Positions 38,168 through 46,716 of a stretch of 64,000 bases of DNA are shown in pieces. Each line of letters starts with the position of its first letter. Within the stretch, counting starts at the first letter, position 1. Under the pieces are notes generated by a model. The model was not told the DNA's origin. It did no database searches and worked only from the letters and a program-made list of their open reading frames with translations. The stretch covers positions 124,001 through 188,000 of the forward strand of contig NZ_FOXY01000002.1 of NCBI RefSeq assembly GCF_900115865.1, written 5' to 3'. Source of the stretch: Donghicola eburneus. GTDB lineage: Bacteria > Pseudomonadota > Alphaproteobacteria > Rhodobacterales > Rhodobacteraceae. The position numbers were made by a program, and so were the translations under genes.

Positions 38168-38491
38168 ATGAATCTGCCCCCCAAGGTCACGCCCCGCGCC
38201 TTTGACCGCCTGCACGAAATCGGTGCTGCGGCCTCGGGCAAGGCTCTGCGCGTCGCCGTCGAAGGCGGCGGCTGCTCGGGCTTTCAGTACGAGATCAAGC
38301 TGGACGAACCCACCGCTGATGATCTGCTGCTCGAAGGCGCCGGAGAAACAGTTGTCGTGGACAGCACCTCTTTGCCGTTCCTCGCAAATGCGGTGATCGA
38401 TTTCACCGAAGAACTGATCGGCGCGCGCTTTGTGATCGAGAACCCGAATGCCACCAGCTCCTGCGGCTGCGGCACCAGCTTCTCCATGTAA
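38168..38491 (+). CDS. erpA: HesB/IscA-family iron-sulphur carrier, ErpA-like
   Basis: A 107-residue A-type carrier. KVTPRAFDRLHEIGAAASGKALRVAVEGGGCSGFQY gives the first Cys, and SSCGCGTSFSM gives the CGC pair near the C-terminus. These three cysteines bind the cluster. ErpA and IscA are hard to separate by eye; the lack of a neighbouring isc or suf gene favours ErpA. Divergent from dgt. The ATG at 38168 follows GGAG. Confidence 0.87.
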   Translation: MNLPPKVTPRAFDRLHEIGAAASGKALRVAVEGGGCSGFQYEIKLDEPTADDLLLEGAGETVVVDSTSLPFLANAVIDFTEELIGARFVIENPNATSSCGCGTSFSM

Positions 38492-38497
38492 ACCGGT

Positions 38498-39625
38498 TCA
38501 GAGCCGCTCGTAAGGGCGTGCGAACACTTCGAAAAATGCGTCAAAGCCAGAACAGGTCGCAGCCGTGTGCAGCCGGTTGAATGCCGGAAAGCTCAGCTGC
38601 GGCTCGATCTGCGCCCGCATACTGTGCCAATCGCCAGACCGAGACTGCGACATGCCCCGCAAGACATCCGTCACCTCTCGCAATGGTGACACGTTGGGCA
38701 GTGGCAAATGTGCCGAAAACGGGCCCGTTGGCAATTCCAGCTGCATCACGCCGAGCCCTGCCCCATAAGCTGCAGGCTGCGCAGCAAAAAGCAGCATCAA
38801 ATCGTCGTCGGCCTCTTGCGGCAACGCGCCATCGAACCGCAAACGCGACACCTGCCGGAACAGGTAATTTTCGATGGGTTGCGGAACGGTCATCCCCAGC
38901 AAATGACAAACCGAGATGAGTCGCCCCACAGTGATAGGGTCGTCGGCCAAGAACCCGTAGAATAGTCCGTTCTCGACGCTTTTCTGAATCATCGCCATAG
39001 ACGGCGGCTGCACATCGCCCATCGCGGTCAGAATCGTGATCCCCCGCGCAAGGTCGGCCCCCATCGGCAATTGTGCAAACACATCCGCCCTCGCCAGACG
39101 GCGCATCAACCGACCGACCAATGCCTGATCTTCGGCATGACCCAGAGCCGAGGTGTTGCGCTGCCAAAACAACCAACTGACATAAAGCCGTCGATCATCC
39201 GATTGCTCTGCTCCCACCAGTTCGCGCGAACGAATCCAGTCGATCATACGCGCTGCCACCTGGCCGGGCATCCCCTGACGCTCCAACTCCAAAGCGATGT
39301 GCAAAAGGCGCGGGTATTCTTCGGTTCGGAACTGCAGAATATCAGTGAGCTGCTCGTAGAGTTCTGCAAATTTCTGGATCAAATCCCAGTGGAGCGTAAC
39401 ATTGCAGCGCCGCGCCGCCATAAGCAGATACACAATTTCCGATAGCCACTTGGGGCTTTCAGGCTCGTGCCGATGCTGCAGGATATTGTCGGCCAGTTGC
39501 CGCCAAACCAAAGGGGTCTCTACCTTGGGCCGGAATGCAACGATATTGTCCGAGTCAGTCTCGGTAAATGCGGGGCTTACGGAAAACAAAAAACGCTCCA
39601 ACTCATAAAACCACTCAAGCCGCAA
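38498..39625 (-). CDS. Hypothetical protein, 375 aa
   Basis: No domain recognised. The product is soluble, alpha-helical and without a signal peptide (start RLEWFYELERFLFSVSP). There are several amphipathic helices with AARRCNVTLHWDLIQKF and ERQGMPGQVAARMIDWI. A Pro-rich segment and an aromatic C-terminus (FFEVFARPYERL) follow. No ATG precedes codon 60; a TTG at 39625 is the likely start but lacks a clear ribosome-binding site, so the N-terminus is uncertain. It is convergent with the erpA-like gene (6 bp between stops). The reading frame is long and has neighbour-like codon use. Confidence 0.75.
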   Translation of the reverse strand: MRLEWFYELERFLFSVSPAFTETDSDNIVAFRPKVETPLVWRQLADNILQHRHEPESPKWLSEIVYLLMAARRCNVTLHWDLIQKFAELYEQLTDILQFRTEEYPRLLHIALELERQGMPGQVAARMIDWIRSRELVGAEQSDDRRLYVSWLFWQRNTSALGHAEDQALVGRLMRRLARADVFAQLPMGADLARGITILTAMGDVQPPSMAMIQKSVENGLFYGFLADDPITVGRLISVCHLLGMTVPQPIENYLFRQVSRLRFDGALPQEADDDLMLLFAAQPAAYGAGLGVMQLELPTGPFSAHLPLPNVSPLREVTDVLRGMSQSRSGDWHSMRAQIEPQLSFPAFNRLHTAATCSGFDAFFEVFARPYERL

Positions 39626-39833
39626 AATACCGGCTACAAGCGTGCAATCGTACAGTTACGGCAATTTGATACCATACTACGACCTTTAGTGTATCCCCTA
39701 GTTCTGCCCACCCCATGCAACCAATGGTGGATTTTGTCGGCGCCTGCAATCAAAGCGGTATCGGTAACGCAGGCGGAATGCTTGCCCTTGGCAAGCGGAT
39801 CAGCGATAGCTGTCCCAAGACCGGAGGGACCCC
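39626..39833. other. 208-bp intergenic region upstream of xthA
   Basis: It separates the divergent 375-residue gene from xthA. It is less GC-rich near 39640-39720. No convincing promoter pair or conserved RNA was recognised. The xthA ribosome-binding site GGAGG is at its 3' end. Confidence 0.5.
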
Positions 39834-40616
39834 ATGCAAATCGTGACCTACAACATCAACGGGATCAAAGCGCGGATCGAAACGCTGCTCACGTGGCTGC
39901 AAGAGGCCAGCCCTGATGTGGTTGCTGTGCAAGAAATCAAATCTGTCGACGAGAACTTCCCCCGCGAGCAAATCGAAGAGCTGGGATATCGTGTCGAAAC
40001 CCACGGACAGAAAAGCTTTAACGGCGTCGCGATCCTATCGAAGCTTCCGCTTGAAGATGTGACTCGCGGCCTGCCCGGCGATGACAGCGACGAACAAGCG
40101 CGCTGGATCGAAGCGACCGTAATTGGCGACAAGACCGCCGTGCGTCTTTGCGCGCTGTACCTGCCGAACGGCAACCCGGCGCCGGGCCCGAAATACGACT
40201 ACAAGCTGGCTTGGATGGAACGGATGGAGCGCCACGCGGCCCAGATGCTAAAGGACGAGATGCCTTTGGTGATGGCTGGGGATTATAACATCATCCCGCA
40301 AGACGAAGACGCCGCCCGCCCGCAAGTTTGGCAAAAAGATGCGCTGGCCCTTCCCCAGAGCCGCGCCGCATTTCGCCGCATTCTGGATTTGGGCTTTACC
40401 GAAGCATTCCGCGCCCGCACCTTTGGCGGCGGGCACTATAGTTTTTGGGACTATCAAGCTGGCGCTTGGAACAAGAACGACGGCATTCGGATAGACCACT
40501 TCCTGTTGAGCCCAGAGGCCGCTGACCTGCTAACCGACTGCCGCATTGAATCCGAGGCACGCGGCAAGGAAAAGCCGTCGGACCACGTGCCGGTCTGGCT
40601 CACGTTGGACGCCTGA
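39834..40616 (+). CDS. xthA: Exodeoxyribonuclease III
   Basis: The 260-residue protein is an EEP-fold AP endonuclease. It starts MQIVTYNINGIKARIETLLTWL. VVAVQEIKS carries the metal-binding Glu, MAGDYNIIPQDED the Asp/Asn pair, GIRIDHFLLS and SDHVPVWLTL the catalytic Asp-His. It acts in base-excision repair. A strong GGAGGGACCCC precedes the ATG. Stop abuts the convergent monooxygenase stop. Confidence 0.95.
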   Translation: MQIVTYNINGIKARIETLLTWLQEASPDVVAVQEIKSVDENFPREQIEELGYRVETHGQKSFNGVAILSKLPLEDVTRGLPGDDSDEQARWIEATVIGDKTAVRLCALYLPNGNPAPGPKYDYKLAWMERMERHAAQMLKDEMPLVMAGDYNIIPQDEDAARPQVWQKDALALPQSRAAFRRILDLGFTEAFRARTFGGGHYSFWDYQAGAWNKNDGIRIDHFLLSPEAADLLTDCRIESEARGKEKPSDHVPVWLTLDA

Positions 40617-41801
40617 TTATTTCAGCGCTGGCTCTTGGGTAATGTCATATCCGTAGAGCCAGTCGAACGATCCCACCAGCTTTTGCGGCGCAAGCCGACT
40701 GATTAGGCCCATGCCGAAATGCGCACCAAGGCGTAGTGGCATTGATGACAGGTGGTATTTCCACGCATTGCCATTTGCGGCCTCAATGACTTTGGCAGCA
40801 CGGTCGCGGCGCACCGACTGGTAGGTCGCAAAGGCATCAGTGATACCGGCCCCCTTGGACAGCGATGCGCTCAGCGCATAGGCATCCTCGAGCGCCATAT
40901 TCGCCCCCTGCGCCAAAAATGGAAGCGTCGGGTGGGCCGCATCGCCAATCAGAACCGCACTGCCTGTATGCCATTTCTCGGCGACCGGATGCCGGAACAG
41001 CCCCCACACATTCACATCGCTGATTTGCCCAAGCAACTTTTGCACGTCGTCTCCGAAATCATGAAACGACGCCCGCAGGTTCGATGGGTCATCCGCTTGC
41101 GTCCAGCCCTCTGCCGCCCATTGGGCGCGTTCCTTCACCGCGACCACATTCAACATTGTTCCGTCGCGCAGCGGATACACCACCATGTGCCGCTTCGGAC
41201 CCATATAAACCCGCGCCACAGGCCCCTGCCCAATCACGTTAGGCACAATCGCGCGCCAAGCCACCTGACCGGTAAAGAATGGCGCCTCGGAGCCGTTGAT
41301 CGCCGGACGCACGACCGAGCGTACGCCGTCAGCGCCAATCAACACCTCTGGCTGGAATTCAGGCCCACACCGCATTTTCATGTTTAACGCATTGTCGAGC
41401 GTGACGCTGTCGACCTTCTGCAAGAGGCGCACTTTGACGCCAGCCGAGCGCGCGGCAGAGGCCAGAATGTCGATCAAATCCGCGCGGTGGACAAAGTAAT
41501 AACCTGTTTCGCCTGCGGTTCGGCGCAGCTTGACCTCGGCGATCACTCCGGGGCGGCGATAATCGCGTAGTTCGACCGCTTGCGCTTCGATCCCGGCAGC
41601 GCGGATCGCGTCACCGACCCCCATCGCGTCCAGAACCCGAAGCCCGTTGGGACTGATTTGCAGTCCTGCGCCCACTTCCTTGATGGCCTCGGCCTGTTCG
41701 AGCACGGTCACGCAAGCATCCCGACGCGCCAATCCCAAGGATACGGCCAAGCCCGCAATCCCGCCGCCGGCCACCGTAAAGTTCTGGTTCATCCGAGGCA
41801 T
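40617..41801 (-). CDS. FAD-dependent aromatic monooxygenase-like protein
   Basis: The 394-residue flavoprotein has the N-terminal dinucleotide motif VAGGGIAGLAVSLGL, VGAGLQISPNGLRVLDAMG, the middle GADGVRSVVRPA (DG motif), and LIGDAAHPTLPFLAQGANMALEDAYAL (GD motif). This pattern is that of class A monooxygenases such as salicylate 1-hydroxylase. No ring-cleavage genes are adjacent, so the substrate is unknown. Located between xthA and the dksA terminator. Confidence 0.88.
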   Translation of the reverse strand: MPRMNQNFTVAGGGIAGLAVSLGLARRDACVTVLEQAEAIKEVGAGLQISPNGLRVLDAMGVGDAIRAAGIEAQAVELRDYRRPGVIAEVKLRRTAGETGYYFVHRADLIDILASAARSAGVKVRLLQKVDSVTLDNALNMKMRCGPEFQPEVLIGADGVRSVVRPAINGSEAPFFTGQVAWRAIVPNVIGQGPVARVYMGPKRHMVVYPLRDGTMLNVVAVKERAQWAAEGWTQADDPSNLRASFHDFGDDVQKLLGQISDVNVWGLFRHPVAEKWHTGSAVLIGDAAHPTLPFLAQGANMALEDAYALSASLSKGAGITDAFATYQSVRRDRAAKVIEAANGNAWKYHLSSMPLRLGAHFGMGLISRLAPQKLVGSFDWLYGYDITQEPALK

Positions 41802-41844
41802 AAGCTATCCACCAAAGTCATCTTCTGCATCGCTCAAAAGCAAA

Positions 41845-41872
41845 GTGCCGGACCCCATGTGGAATCCGGCAC
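41845..41872 (-). terminator. Terminator after dksA
   Basis: GTGCCGGA (41845-41852) and TCCGGCAC (41865-41872) form an 8-bp stem. On the minus strand it is followed by TTTGCTTTTG. It lies between dksA and the monooxygenase gene. Confidence 0.7.
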
Positions 41873-41901
41873 CCGCAAATACAATCACCTATGCGGCGCA
41901 T

Positions 41902-42375
41902 TTAGTCGTCGCGGTGTACCTTTTCCCGACGCTCGTGACGCTCTTGCGCCTCGAGAGTCATGGTCGCGATCGGACGCGCATCCAGACGCTTGAGCGAGAT
42001 CGGTTCGCCGGTCACTTCGCAGTATCCGTATTCCCCTTCGTCGATGCGGCGCAGTGCCGACTCGATCTTGGAAACCAGCTTGCGCTGACGGTCCCGTGTC
42101 CGCAGTTCAAGCGCGCGGTCGGTCTCTTCGCTCGCGCGGTCAGTCAGATCCGGAATATTCCGGGTGCTGCCCTGCAGTGTTTCAATCGTTTCCCTGCTGT
42201 CTTCGAGGATCTCGTCCTTCCACGCAATCAACTTGCGACGGAAGTACTCGAGCTGGCGTTCATTCATGAACGGCTCATCCTCGGCCGGCTGGTAATCCTC
42301 AGGCAGAAAGACCTCTGCTTTCATTTCCGCTCCCCTGATCAAGCCCTCGTCTGAGGTACTTTGTTTGTCAGACAT
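41902..42375 (-). CDS. dksA: RNA polymerase-binding protein DksA, single-cysteine type
   Basis: DksA works with ppGpp in the secondary channel of RNA polymerase. The 157-residue protein shows the coiled-coil tip IPDLTDRASEETDRALELRTRDRQRKL with both Asp of the PDxxDRA tip present. The globular C-terminal part, GYCEVTGEPISLKRLDARPIA, keeps only the first of the four zinc cysteines (C, T, T, A by position). A single-cysteine DksA has been described in Rhodobacter, from memory. A hairpin terminator follows. Confidence 0.92.
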   Translation of the reverse strand: MSDKQSTSDEGLIRGAEMKAEVFLPEDYQPAEDEPFMNERQLEYFRRKLIAWKDEILEDSRETIETLQGSTRNIPDLTDRASEETDRALELRTRDRQRKLVSKIESALRRIDEGEYGYCEVTGEPISLKRLDARPIATMTLEAQERHERREKVHRDD

Positions 42376-42504
42376 ATCGGGCCTCCTTCGCGGTCCACTT
42401 AACCTAGACCAAGGGGGATGTCACTACACAAAGCACCCCAGTTTCACCCTGAGAGGCATTCTGTTAACCTCTTTGTTGGCATAGGAAATGTTAGGAAAAC
42501 ATTA

Positions 42505-43344
42505 ATGAAATTCTCTTCGACCGACAAATATGTCGCGCCGGCGGACCTGACAGTTGCAGTAAACGCAGCCATCGCACTGGAACGCCCCCTCTTGGTCAAG
42601 GGCGAGCCCGGCACAGGCAAGACGGAACTCGCCAGACAGGTTGCCGCTTCTTTGGGCGTGCCGATGCTGGAATGGGCGGTAAAGTCCACGACGCGGGCAC
42701 AACAGGGTCTATATGAGTATGACGCAGTGTCCCGTTTGCGCGACAGCCAACTTGGCGATCCGCGCGTCGAGGATGTGTCCCACTATATCCGGAAGGGGAA
42801 GCTTTGGCAGGCGTTCGAAGCCGAGGAAAAGGTCGTGCTGCTGATCGACGAAATCGACAAAGCGGATATCGAGTTCCCGAACGACCTGCTGCAAGAGCTC
42901 GATAAGATGGAATTCTTTGTCTACGAGACGGGCGAGACAATTAAGGCAAAACAACGGCCAATCGTCATCATTACGTCAAACAATGAGAAGGAATTGCCCG
43001 ATGCATTCCTGCGCCGGTGCTTTTTCCACTACATCAGCTTCCCCGATACGGAAACAATGCAGCAAATTGTCGACGTTCATTTTCCGGGCATCAAGTCAGC
43101 GCTCCTGACCGAAGCACTCACCCAGTTTTACGAGATTCGTGAAACCCCTGGCCTCAAGAAGAAACCCAGCACTTCCGAGGTTTTAGACTGGCTCAAGCTG
43201 CTCTTGGCCGAGGACCTGAGCCCGGAAGACATTCGTAGGGATGGAAAAAATGCACTCCCTAGGTTGCACGGAGCACTTTTGAAGAACGAACAGGACGTTC
43301 ACCTATTTGAAAGGCTGGCTTTTATGCTAAAAGGGAAACGATAG
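42505..43344 (+). CDS. MoxR-family AAA+ ATPase
   Basis: The 279-residue protein has an AAA+ core: GEPGTGKTELARQVA (Walker A, near residue 32), VLLIDEIDKADIEFPNDLLQEL (Walker B), ITSNNEKELPDAFLRRCFFHYISFPD (sensor 1 and arginine finger), and a helical lid. MoxR proteins assemble or activate VWA-domain partners. A CoxE-type VWA gene lies 1.8 kb downstream on the same strand. The ATG at 42505 fits family length; longer frames were rejected. Confidence 0.92.
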   Translation: MKFSSTDKYVAPADLTVAVNAAIALERPLLVKGEPGTGKTELARQVAASLGVPMLEWAVKSTTRAQQGLYEYDAVSRLRDSQLGDPRVEDVSHYIRKGKLWQAFEAEEKVVLLIDEIDKADIEFPNDLLQELDKMEFFVYETGETIKAKQRPIVIITSNNEKELPDAFLRRCFFHYISFPDTETMQQIVDVHFPGIKSALLTEALTQFYEIRETPGLKKKPSTSEVLDWLKLLLAEDLSPEDIRRDGKNALPRLHGALLKNEQDVHLFERLAFMLKGKR

Positions 43345-43557
43345 TTACCCTGCCTTACAAATTTCCCAGTTACATCATCATGTGGTCCGCTTTGAAAACG
43401 ATACCTGACATCACTGAAAACAAGGATGTTGACGTGTTCACAGGTATCCAGAGCGAAGCGGTCCATATTACGAAAGCCCCGACAGAGGGCGACAGAGCGG
43501 CACGAGCGATTCGCGGATACTGGCAGGTTTCATCCCAACATTATCGGGTTACCAGTA
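43345..43557. other. 213-bp gap between MoxR and lipoprotein genes
   Basis: I see no gene with a convincing start in it, although short open frames exist. TTGAAA and TTGACG occur but lack a good -10 at the right distance. The MoxR and lipoprotein genes could therefore be separate units. Confidence 0.4.
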
Positions 43558-44913
43558 ATGCTTTCTCGCCTGCTCGTGCCAGTTTTTCTGGCAATATCGG
43601 CATGTTCGCCGACTCTGTCTTCTTACGATTCCCCAACTCGCGCCTTCACTGCTGACATTGATCTGCCGGAAATGCGGGTGTTCTCAACCCCGCGCGCGCG
43701 ACCTCCTGCACGGTCCAACGCCGAAATCGCCCGCGATTTCCTAGACCTGACCATGCGCATGGAGAGTGGTCGTTATTTACCCTACTTTACGCGTTTCGAG
43801 GGGCCGATCACCGTGGCCGTTCGCGGCACACCGTCACCTACTCTTACGACTGATCTGGGGCGATTGATTTATCGCCTGCGCACCGAAGCTGGACTGGACA
43901 TTACACAAACCAGCAACCCTGACGCGAGCATCATCGTAAATGCGACGACCCGCAAAGCGATCCAGAAGGTCTTGCCTCAGGCGGCATGTTTTGTTGCGCC
44001 AAATGTCAGCACTCTGGCCGAATATCGCCTAGCGCGTCGGACCAAGCTGACCAGTTGGTCCGCGATGAGAGAACGCAAGAAGATCACGATCTTTGTCCCG
44101 ACGGATGTCAGCCCGCAAGAAACCCGCGACTGCCTGCACGAGGAGTTGTCTCAGGCCTTGGGTCCGCTGAATGACCTCTACCGTCTGGCCGACAGCATCT
44201 ATAATGACGACAACCTGCACACCGTGCTGACCGGTTTCGACATGCTGATCCTCAAGACGATCTACGCACCGGAACTCCATAGCGGCATGAACCGCCGTCA
44301 GGTTGCGAACCGTCTGCCCGAAATTCTGGCACGCCTGAACCCCGCCGGTCAGCGCCCACCGGGCAAGTTGCAGCCCTATACTCCCAAAGAGTGGCGCGAG
44401 AACATGATCACCGCCCTCGCCCCCGGTGCCAACATGGGCCAACGCTTGCGCGCTGCCGAAACTGCACTGCAGATCGCCAAGGCGCGGAACCTGACCGACG
44501 TGCGAATGGGATACAATTGGTACGCTATCGGCCTGCTGACGGAACGCAGCGATCCAGAACGGTCCTTTGTCGCCTTCCAGAACGCCTACCAGTACTACCA
44601 AGCCAATTCGGGCACGGATATTCACAAGGCGCAGGTCGCCTCTCGGATCGGCTCCTATGCCCTGCGCAACGGCAATCCCAGCATGGCCTTGAAGTACATC
44701 GAGCCAAGTATATCTGCTGCTATCAAAGGCGAGAACGCCGCCCTTCTGTCGGCCCTGATGCTCTTGCGGTCCGAGGCGCTGATGCGCAACGGCATGGCCA
44801 CGGACGCCCGTGCCGCACGGGTGGACAGTCTGGGTTGGGCGCGCTACGGCTTTGGATCAGAACGGGAGCTGAAACAGCGCCTGCGTGTCCTCACCGGCTT
44901 TAGTCCCTTGTGA
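43558..44913 (+). CDS. DUF2927-like lipoprotein, 451 aa
   Basis: The N-terminus (MLSRLLVPVFLAISACSPT) is a lipoprotein signal with a lipobox cysteine at residue 16. The middle contains a DUF2927-type region with DCLHEELSQALGPLNDLYRLADSIYNDDN, a His-Glu motif reminiscent of zinc peptidases but with Gln in place of the second His. The C-terminal third is alpha-helical, with repeats like MGYNWYAIGLL, SFVAFQNAYQYYQA and SMALKYIEPSISAA, possibly tetratricopeptide-like. A role in the MoxR-VWA locus is inferred from position. The ATG at 43558 is chosen by the lipobox. Confidence 0.75.
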   Translation: MLSRLLVPVFLAISACSPTLSSYDSPTRAFTADIDLPEMRVFSTPRARPPARSNAEIARDFLDLTMRMESGRYLPYFTRFEGPITVAVRGTPSPTLTTDLGRLIYRLRTEAGLDITQTSNPDASIIVNATTRKAIQKVLPQAACFVAPNVSTLAEYRLARRTKLTSWSAMRERKKITIFVPTDVSPQETRDCLHEELSQALGPLNDLYRLADSIYNDDNLHTVLTGFDMLILKTIYAPELHSGMNRRQVANRLPEILARLNPAGQRPPGKLQPYTPKEWRENMITALAPGANMGQRLRAAETALQIAKARNLTDVRMGYNWYAIGLLTERSDPERSFVAFQNAYQYYQANSGTDIHKAQVASRIGSYALRNGNPSMALKYIEPSISAAIKGENAALLSALMLLRSEALMRNGMATDARAARVDSLGWARYGFGSERELKQRLRVLTGFSPL

Positions 44914-44964
44914 TGTGCGTGGGCCCTGTAAATGCAGGGCCCGCAGCACTTTCAGGGGGGCACA

Positions 44965-45135
44965 ATGCTTCTAGTTATCGGGATCATGATCTTTGGCGGC
45001 GCGATGGGTGGTCTGATCGCCAGCCGTCGCAAGGGCACACGCTCTGACGTTATCCATTACATCGCGACATACGCCGTAATCTTTGCCATCATTGGGGTTT
45101 TGGCGCAGGTCATTCTGCTGCGCAACATCAGCTAA
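44965..45135 (+). CDS. 56-residue double-span membrane protein
   Basis: Family unknown. MLLVIGIMIFGGAMGGLIASRRKGTR gives one hydrophobic span with a basic stop. IHYIATYAVIFAIIGVLAQVILL gives a second. Such a protein would sit in the inner membrane with both ends periplasmic or both cytoplasmic. GGGG before the ATG at 44965 is a plausible ribosome-binding site. It lies between the lipoprotein and the VWA gene, 10 bp before the latter, so it is likely co-translated with it. Confidence 0.7.
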   Translation: MLLVIGIMIFGGAMGGLIASRRKGTRSDVIHYIATYAVIFAIIGVLAQVILLRNIS

Positions 45136-45145
45136 AGGACCCGCG

Positions 45146-46330
45146 ATGTTCCTGCCTTTTTTCGACAGTCTCCGTCGACGCGCCGTTCCCGTAACTCTGC
45201 GGGAATATCTGGCCTTTCTCGAAGGGATGCAAAAGGGGCTAACCACTTACGATATCGAAAGCTTCTACTACTTCGCCCGCACGGCGATGGTAAAGGACGA
45301 GCGCCACCTCGACCGTTTTGACCAAGCCTTCAGCGAGACGTTCAAAGGCATCGAAGACATTCCGAACGACGCGGTTCTGGATGCGCTCGACCTACCCGAA
45401 GAATGGCTGCGCAAGATGGCCGAGAAGCACATGACGGAAGAGGAAAAAGCCCAGATCGAAGCTATGGGCGGCTTTGACAAGCTTATGGAGGCGCTGAAAA
45501 AGCGTCTCGAAGAGCAGAAGGGGCGGCATCAGGGTGGCAACAAGTGGGTTGGCACGGCAGGCACTTCGCCCTTTGGCGCCTATGGCTACAATCCCGAAGG
45601 CGTGCGCATCGGCCAACACGAAAGCCGCCACCGCCGCGCGATCAAGGTTTGGGACAAGCGCGAGTTCCGCAATCTGGATGACTCGGTCGAACTCGGCACC
45701 CGCAATATCAAGGTCGCGATGAAGCGATTGCGCAAATGGGCCCGCGATGGCGCCCACGAAGAGTTGGACTTGGACGGCACCATCCGCTCCACCGCCGAAC
45801 ACGGATATCTGGACGTCAAAACGCGCCCCGAGCGGCGCAATGCGGTCAAGGTCGTTCTGTTTCTGGACGTTGGCGGGTCGATGGATGACCACGTGAAGGT
45901 CGTGCAGGAACTTTTCAGCGCGGCACGGACCGAGTTCAAGCATCTGGAATATTACTACTTCCACAACTGCCTGTACGAGGGCGTCTGGCGCGATAACGCC
46001 CGCCGCTGGACTGAACAGATCCCGACGCACGAGGTGATGAACACCTACGGCTCTGACTACAAATGTATCTTTGTTGGCGACGCCAGCATGAGCCCCTACG
46101 AGATCGCAATCCCCGGCGGCGCGAACGAGCACTGGAACGAAGAGCCCGGACAAGTCTGGCTCCAACGCGCCCGCCGCCAGTGGCCCCAGCACCTGTGGAT
46201 CAATCCGGTGCCTGAGAAATACTGGCCCTACACTCAGTCAATTCACATGATCCGCCAGATCTTCGAAGACCGAATGGTCCCCATGACGCTCGAAGGGATC
46301 GAGCGGGGAATGAAGGAATTGGGCCGATGA
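45146..46330 (+). CDS. CoxE-type VWA-domain protein
   Basis: The 394-residue protein has an N-terminal helical region (FLPFFDSLRRRAVPVTLREYLAFLEGM) and a long charged middle. A C-terminal von Willebrand A-like domain has a MIDAS-type DVGGSMDD near residue 255, and GDASMSPYEI further on. Members of the CoxE group act with MoxR-type ATPases, for example in cofactor insertion or complex maturation. No CO dehydrogenase genes are near, so the client is unknown. The ATG at 45146 fits; its stop overlaps the next ATG by 4 bp. Confidence 0.88.
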   Translation: MFLPFFDSLRRRAVPVTLREYLAFLEGMQKGLTTYDIESFYYFARTAMVKDERHLDRFDQAFSETFKGIEDIPNDAVLDALDLPEEWLRKMAEKHMTEEEKAQIEAMGGFDKLMEALKKRLEEQKGRHQGGNKWVGTAGTSPFGAYGYNPEGVRIGQHESRHRRAIKVWDKREFRNLDDSVELGTRNIKVAMKRLRKWARDGAHEELDLDGTIRSTAEHGYLDVKTRPERRNAVKVVLFLDVGGSMDDHVKVVQELFSAARTEFKHLEYYYFHNCLYEGVWRDNARRWTEQIPTHEVMNTYGSDYKCIFVGDASMSPYEIAIPGGANEHWNEEPGQVWLQRARRQWPQHLWINPVPEKYWPYTQSIHMIRQIFEDRMVPMTLEGIERGMKELGR

Positions 46331-46716
46331 AACGGCGCATGCGGGACAGCCTGCGCAAGCATCCTGTCCTCTCTGCGATCTTTGCAGTGGCGCTCTTAGC
46401 CACAGTCGTCTTTGGCATTCGCATGGTGATGTTCATGGCCCACTGGGGCCCGCCCCCGCCAGACCAGCAACCGATCGAAGGCTGGATGACCCCGCGCTAT
46501 GTCGCCTTTAGCTGGGACATCCCCAAGCCCGAAATGTTCGCCGTCATGGCTCGGATCACTGGTCTGGATAACCCACCCGATAAACCCATGCCAATCGAGC
46601 GGATCGCCGAAAATAGCGGCATGACCACCGCGGCCTTTATTGACGCGCTGGACCAAGAGATTGCCGCCTATCGTGCAGCCAATCCCGATCACGCGGGTGA
46701 TAGGCCCCATGACTGA
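46327..46716 (+). CDS. 129-residue single-span membrane protein
   Basis: No family recognised. After a basic start (MKRRMRDSLRKH) there is one span (about 13-37). A periplasmic Pro-rich stretch (WGPPPPDQQPIEGWMTPRY) and a helical segment with AENSGMTTAAFIDALDQEI follow. It overlaps the VWA gene upstream (ATGA) and the DedA-type gene downstream by 8 bp, so the three are almost certainly translated from one transcript. Confidence 0.8.
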   Translation: MKRRMRDSLRKHPVLSAIFAVALLATVVFGIRMVMFMAHWGPPPPDQQPIEGWMTPRYVAFSWDIPKPEMFAVMARITGLDNPPDKPMPIERIAENSGMTTAAFIDALDQEIAAYRAANPDHAGDRPHD

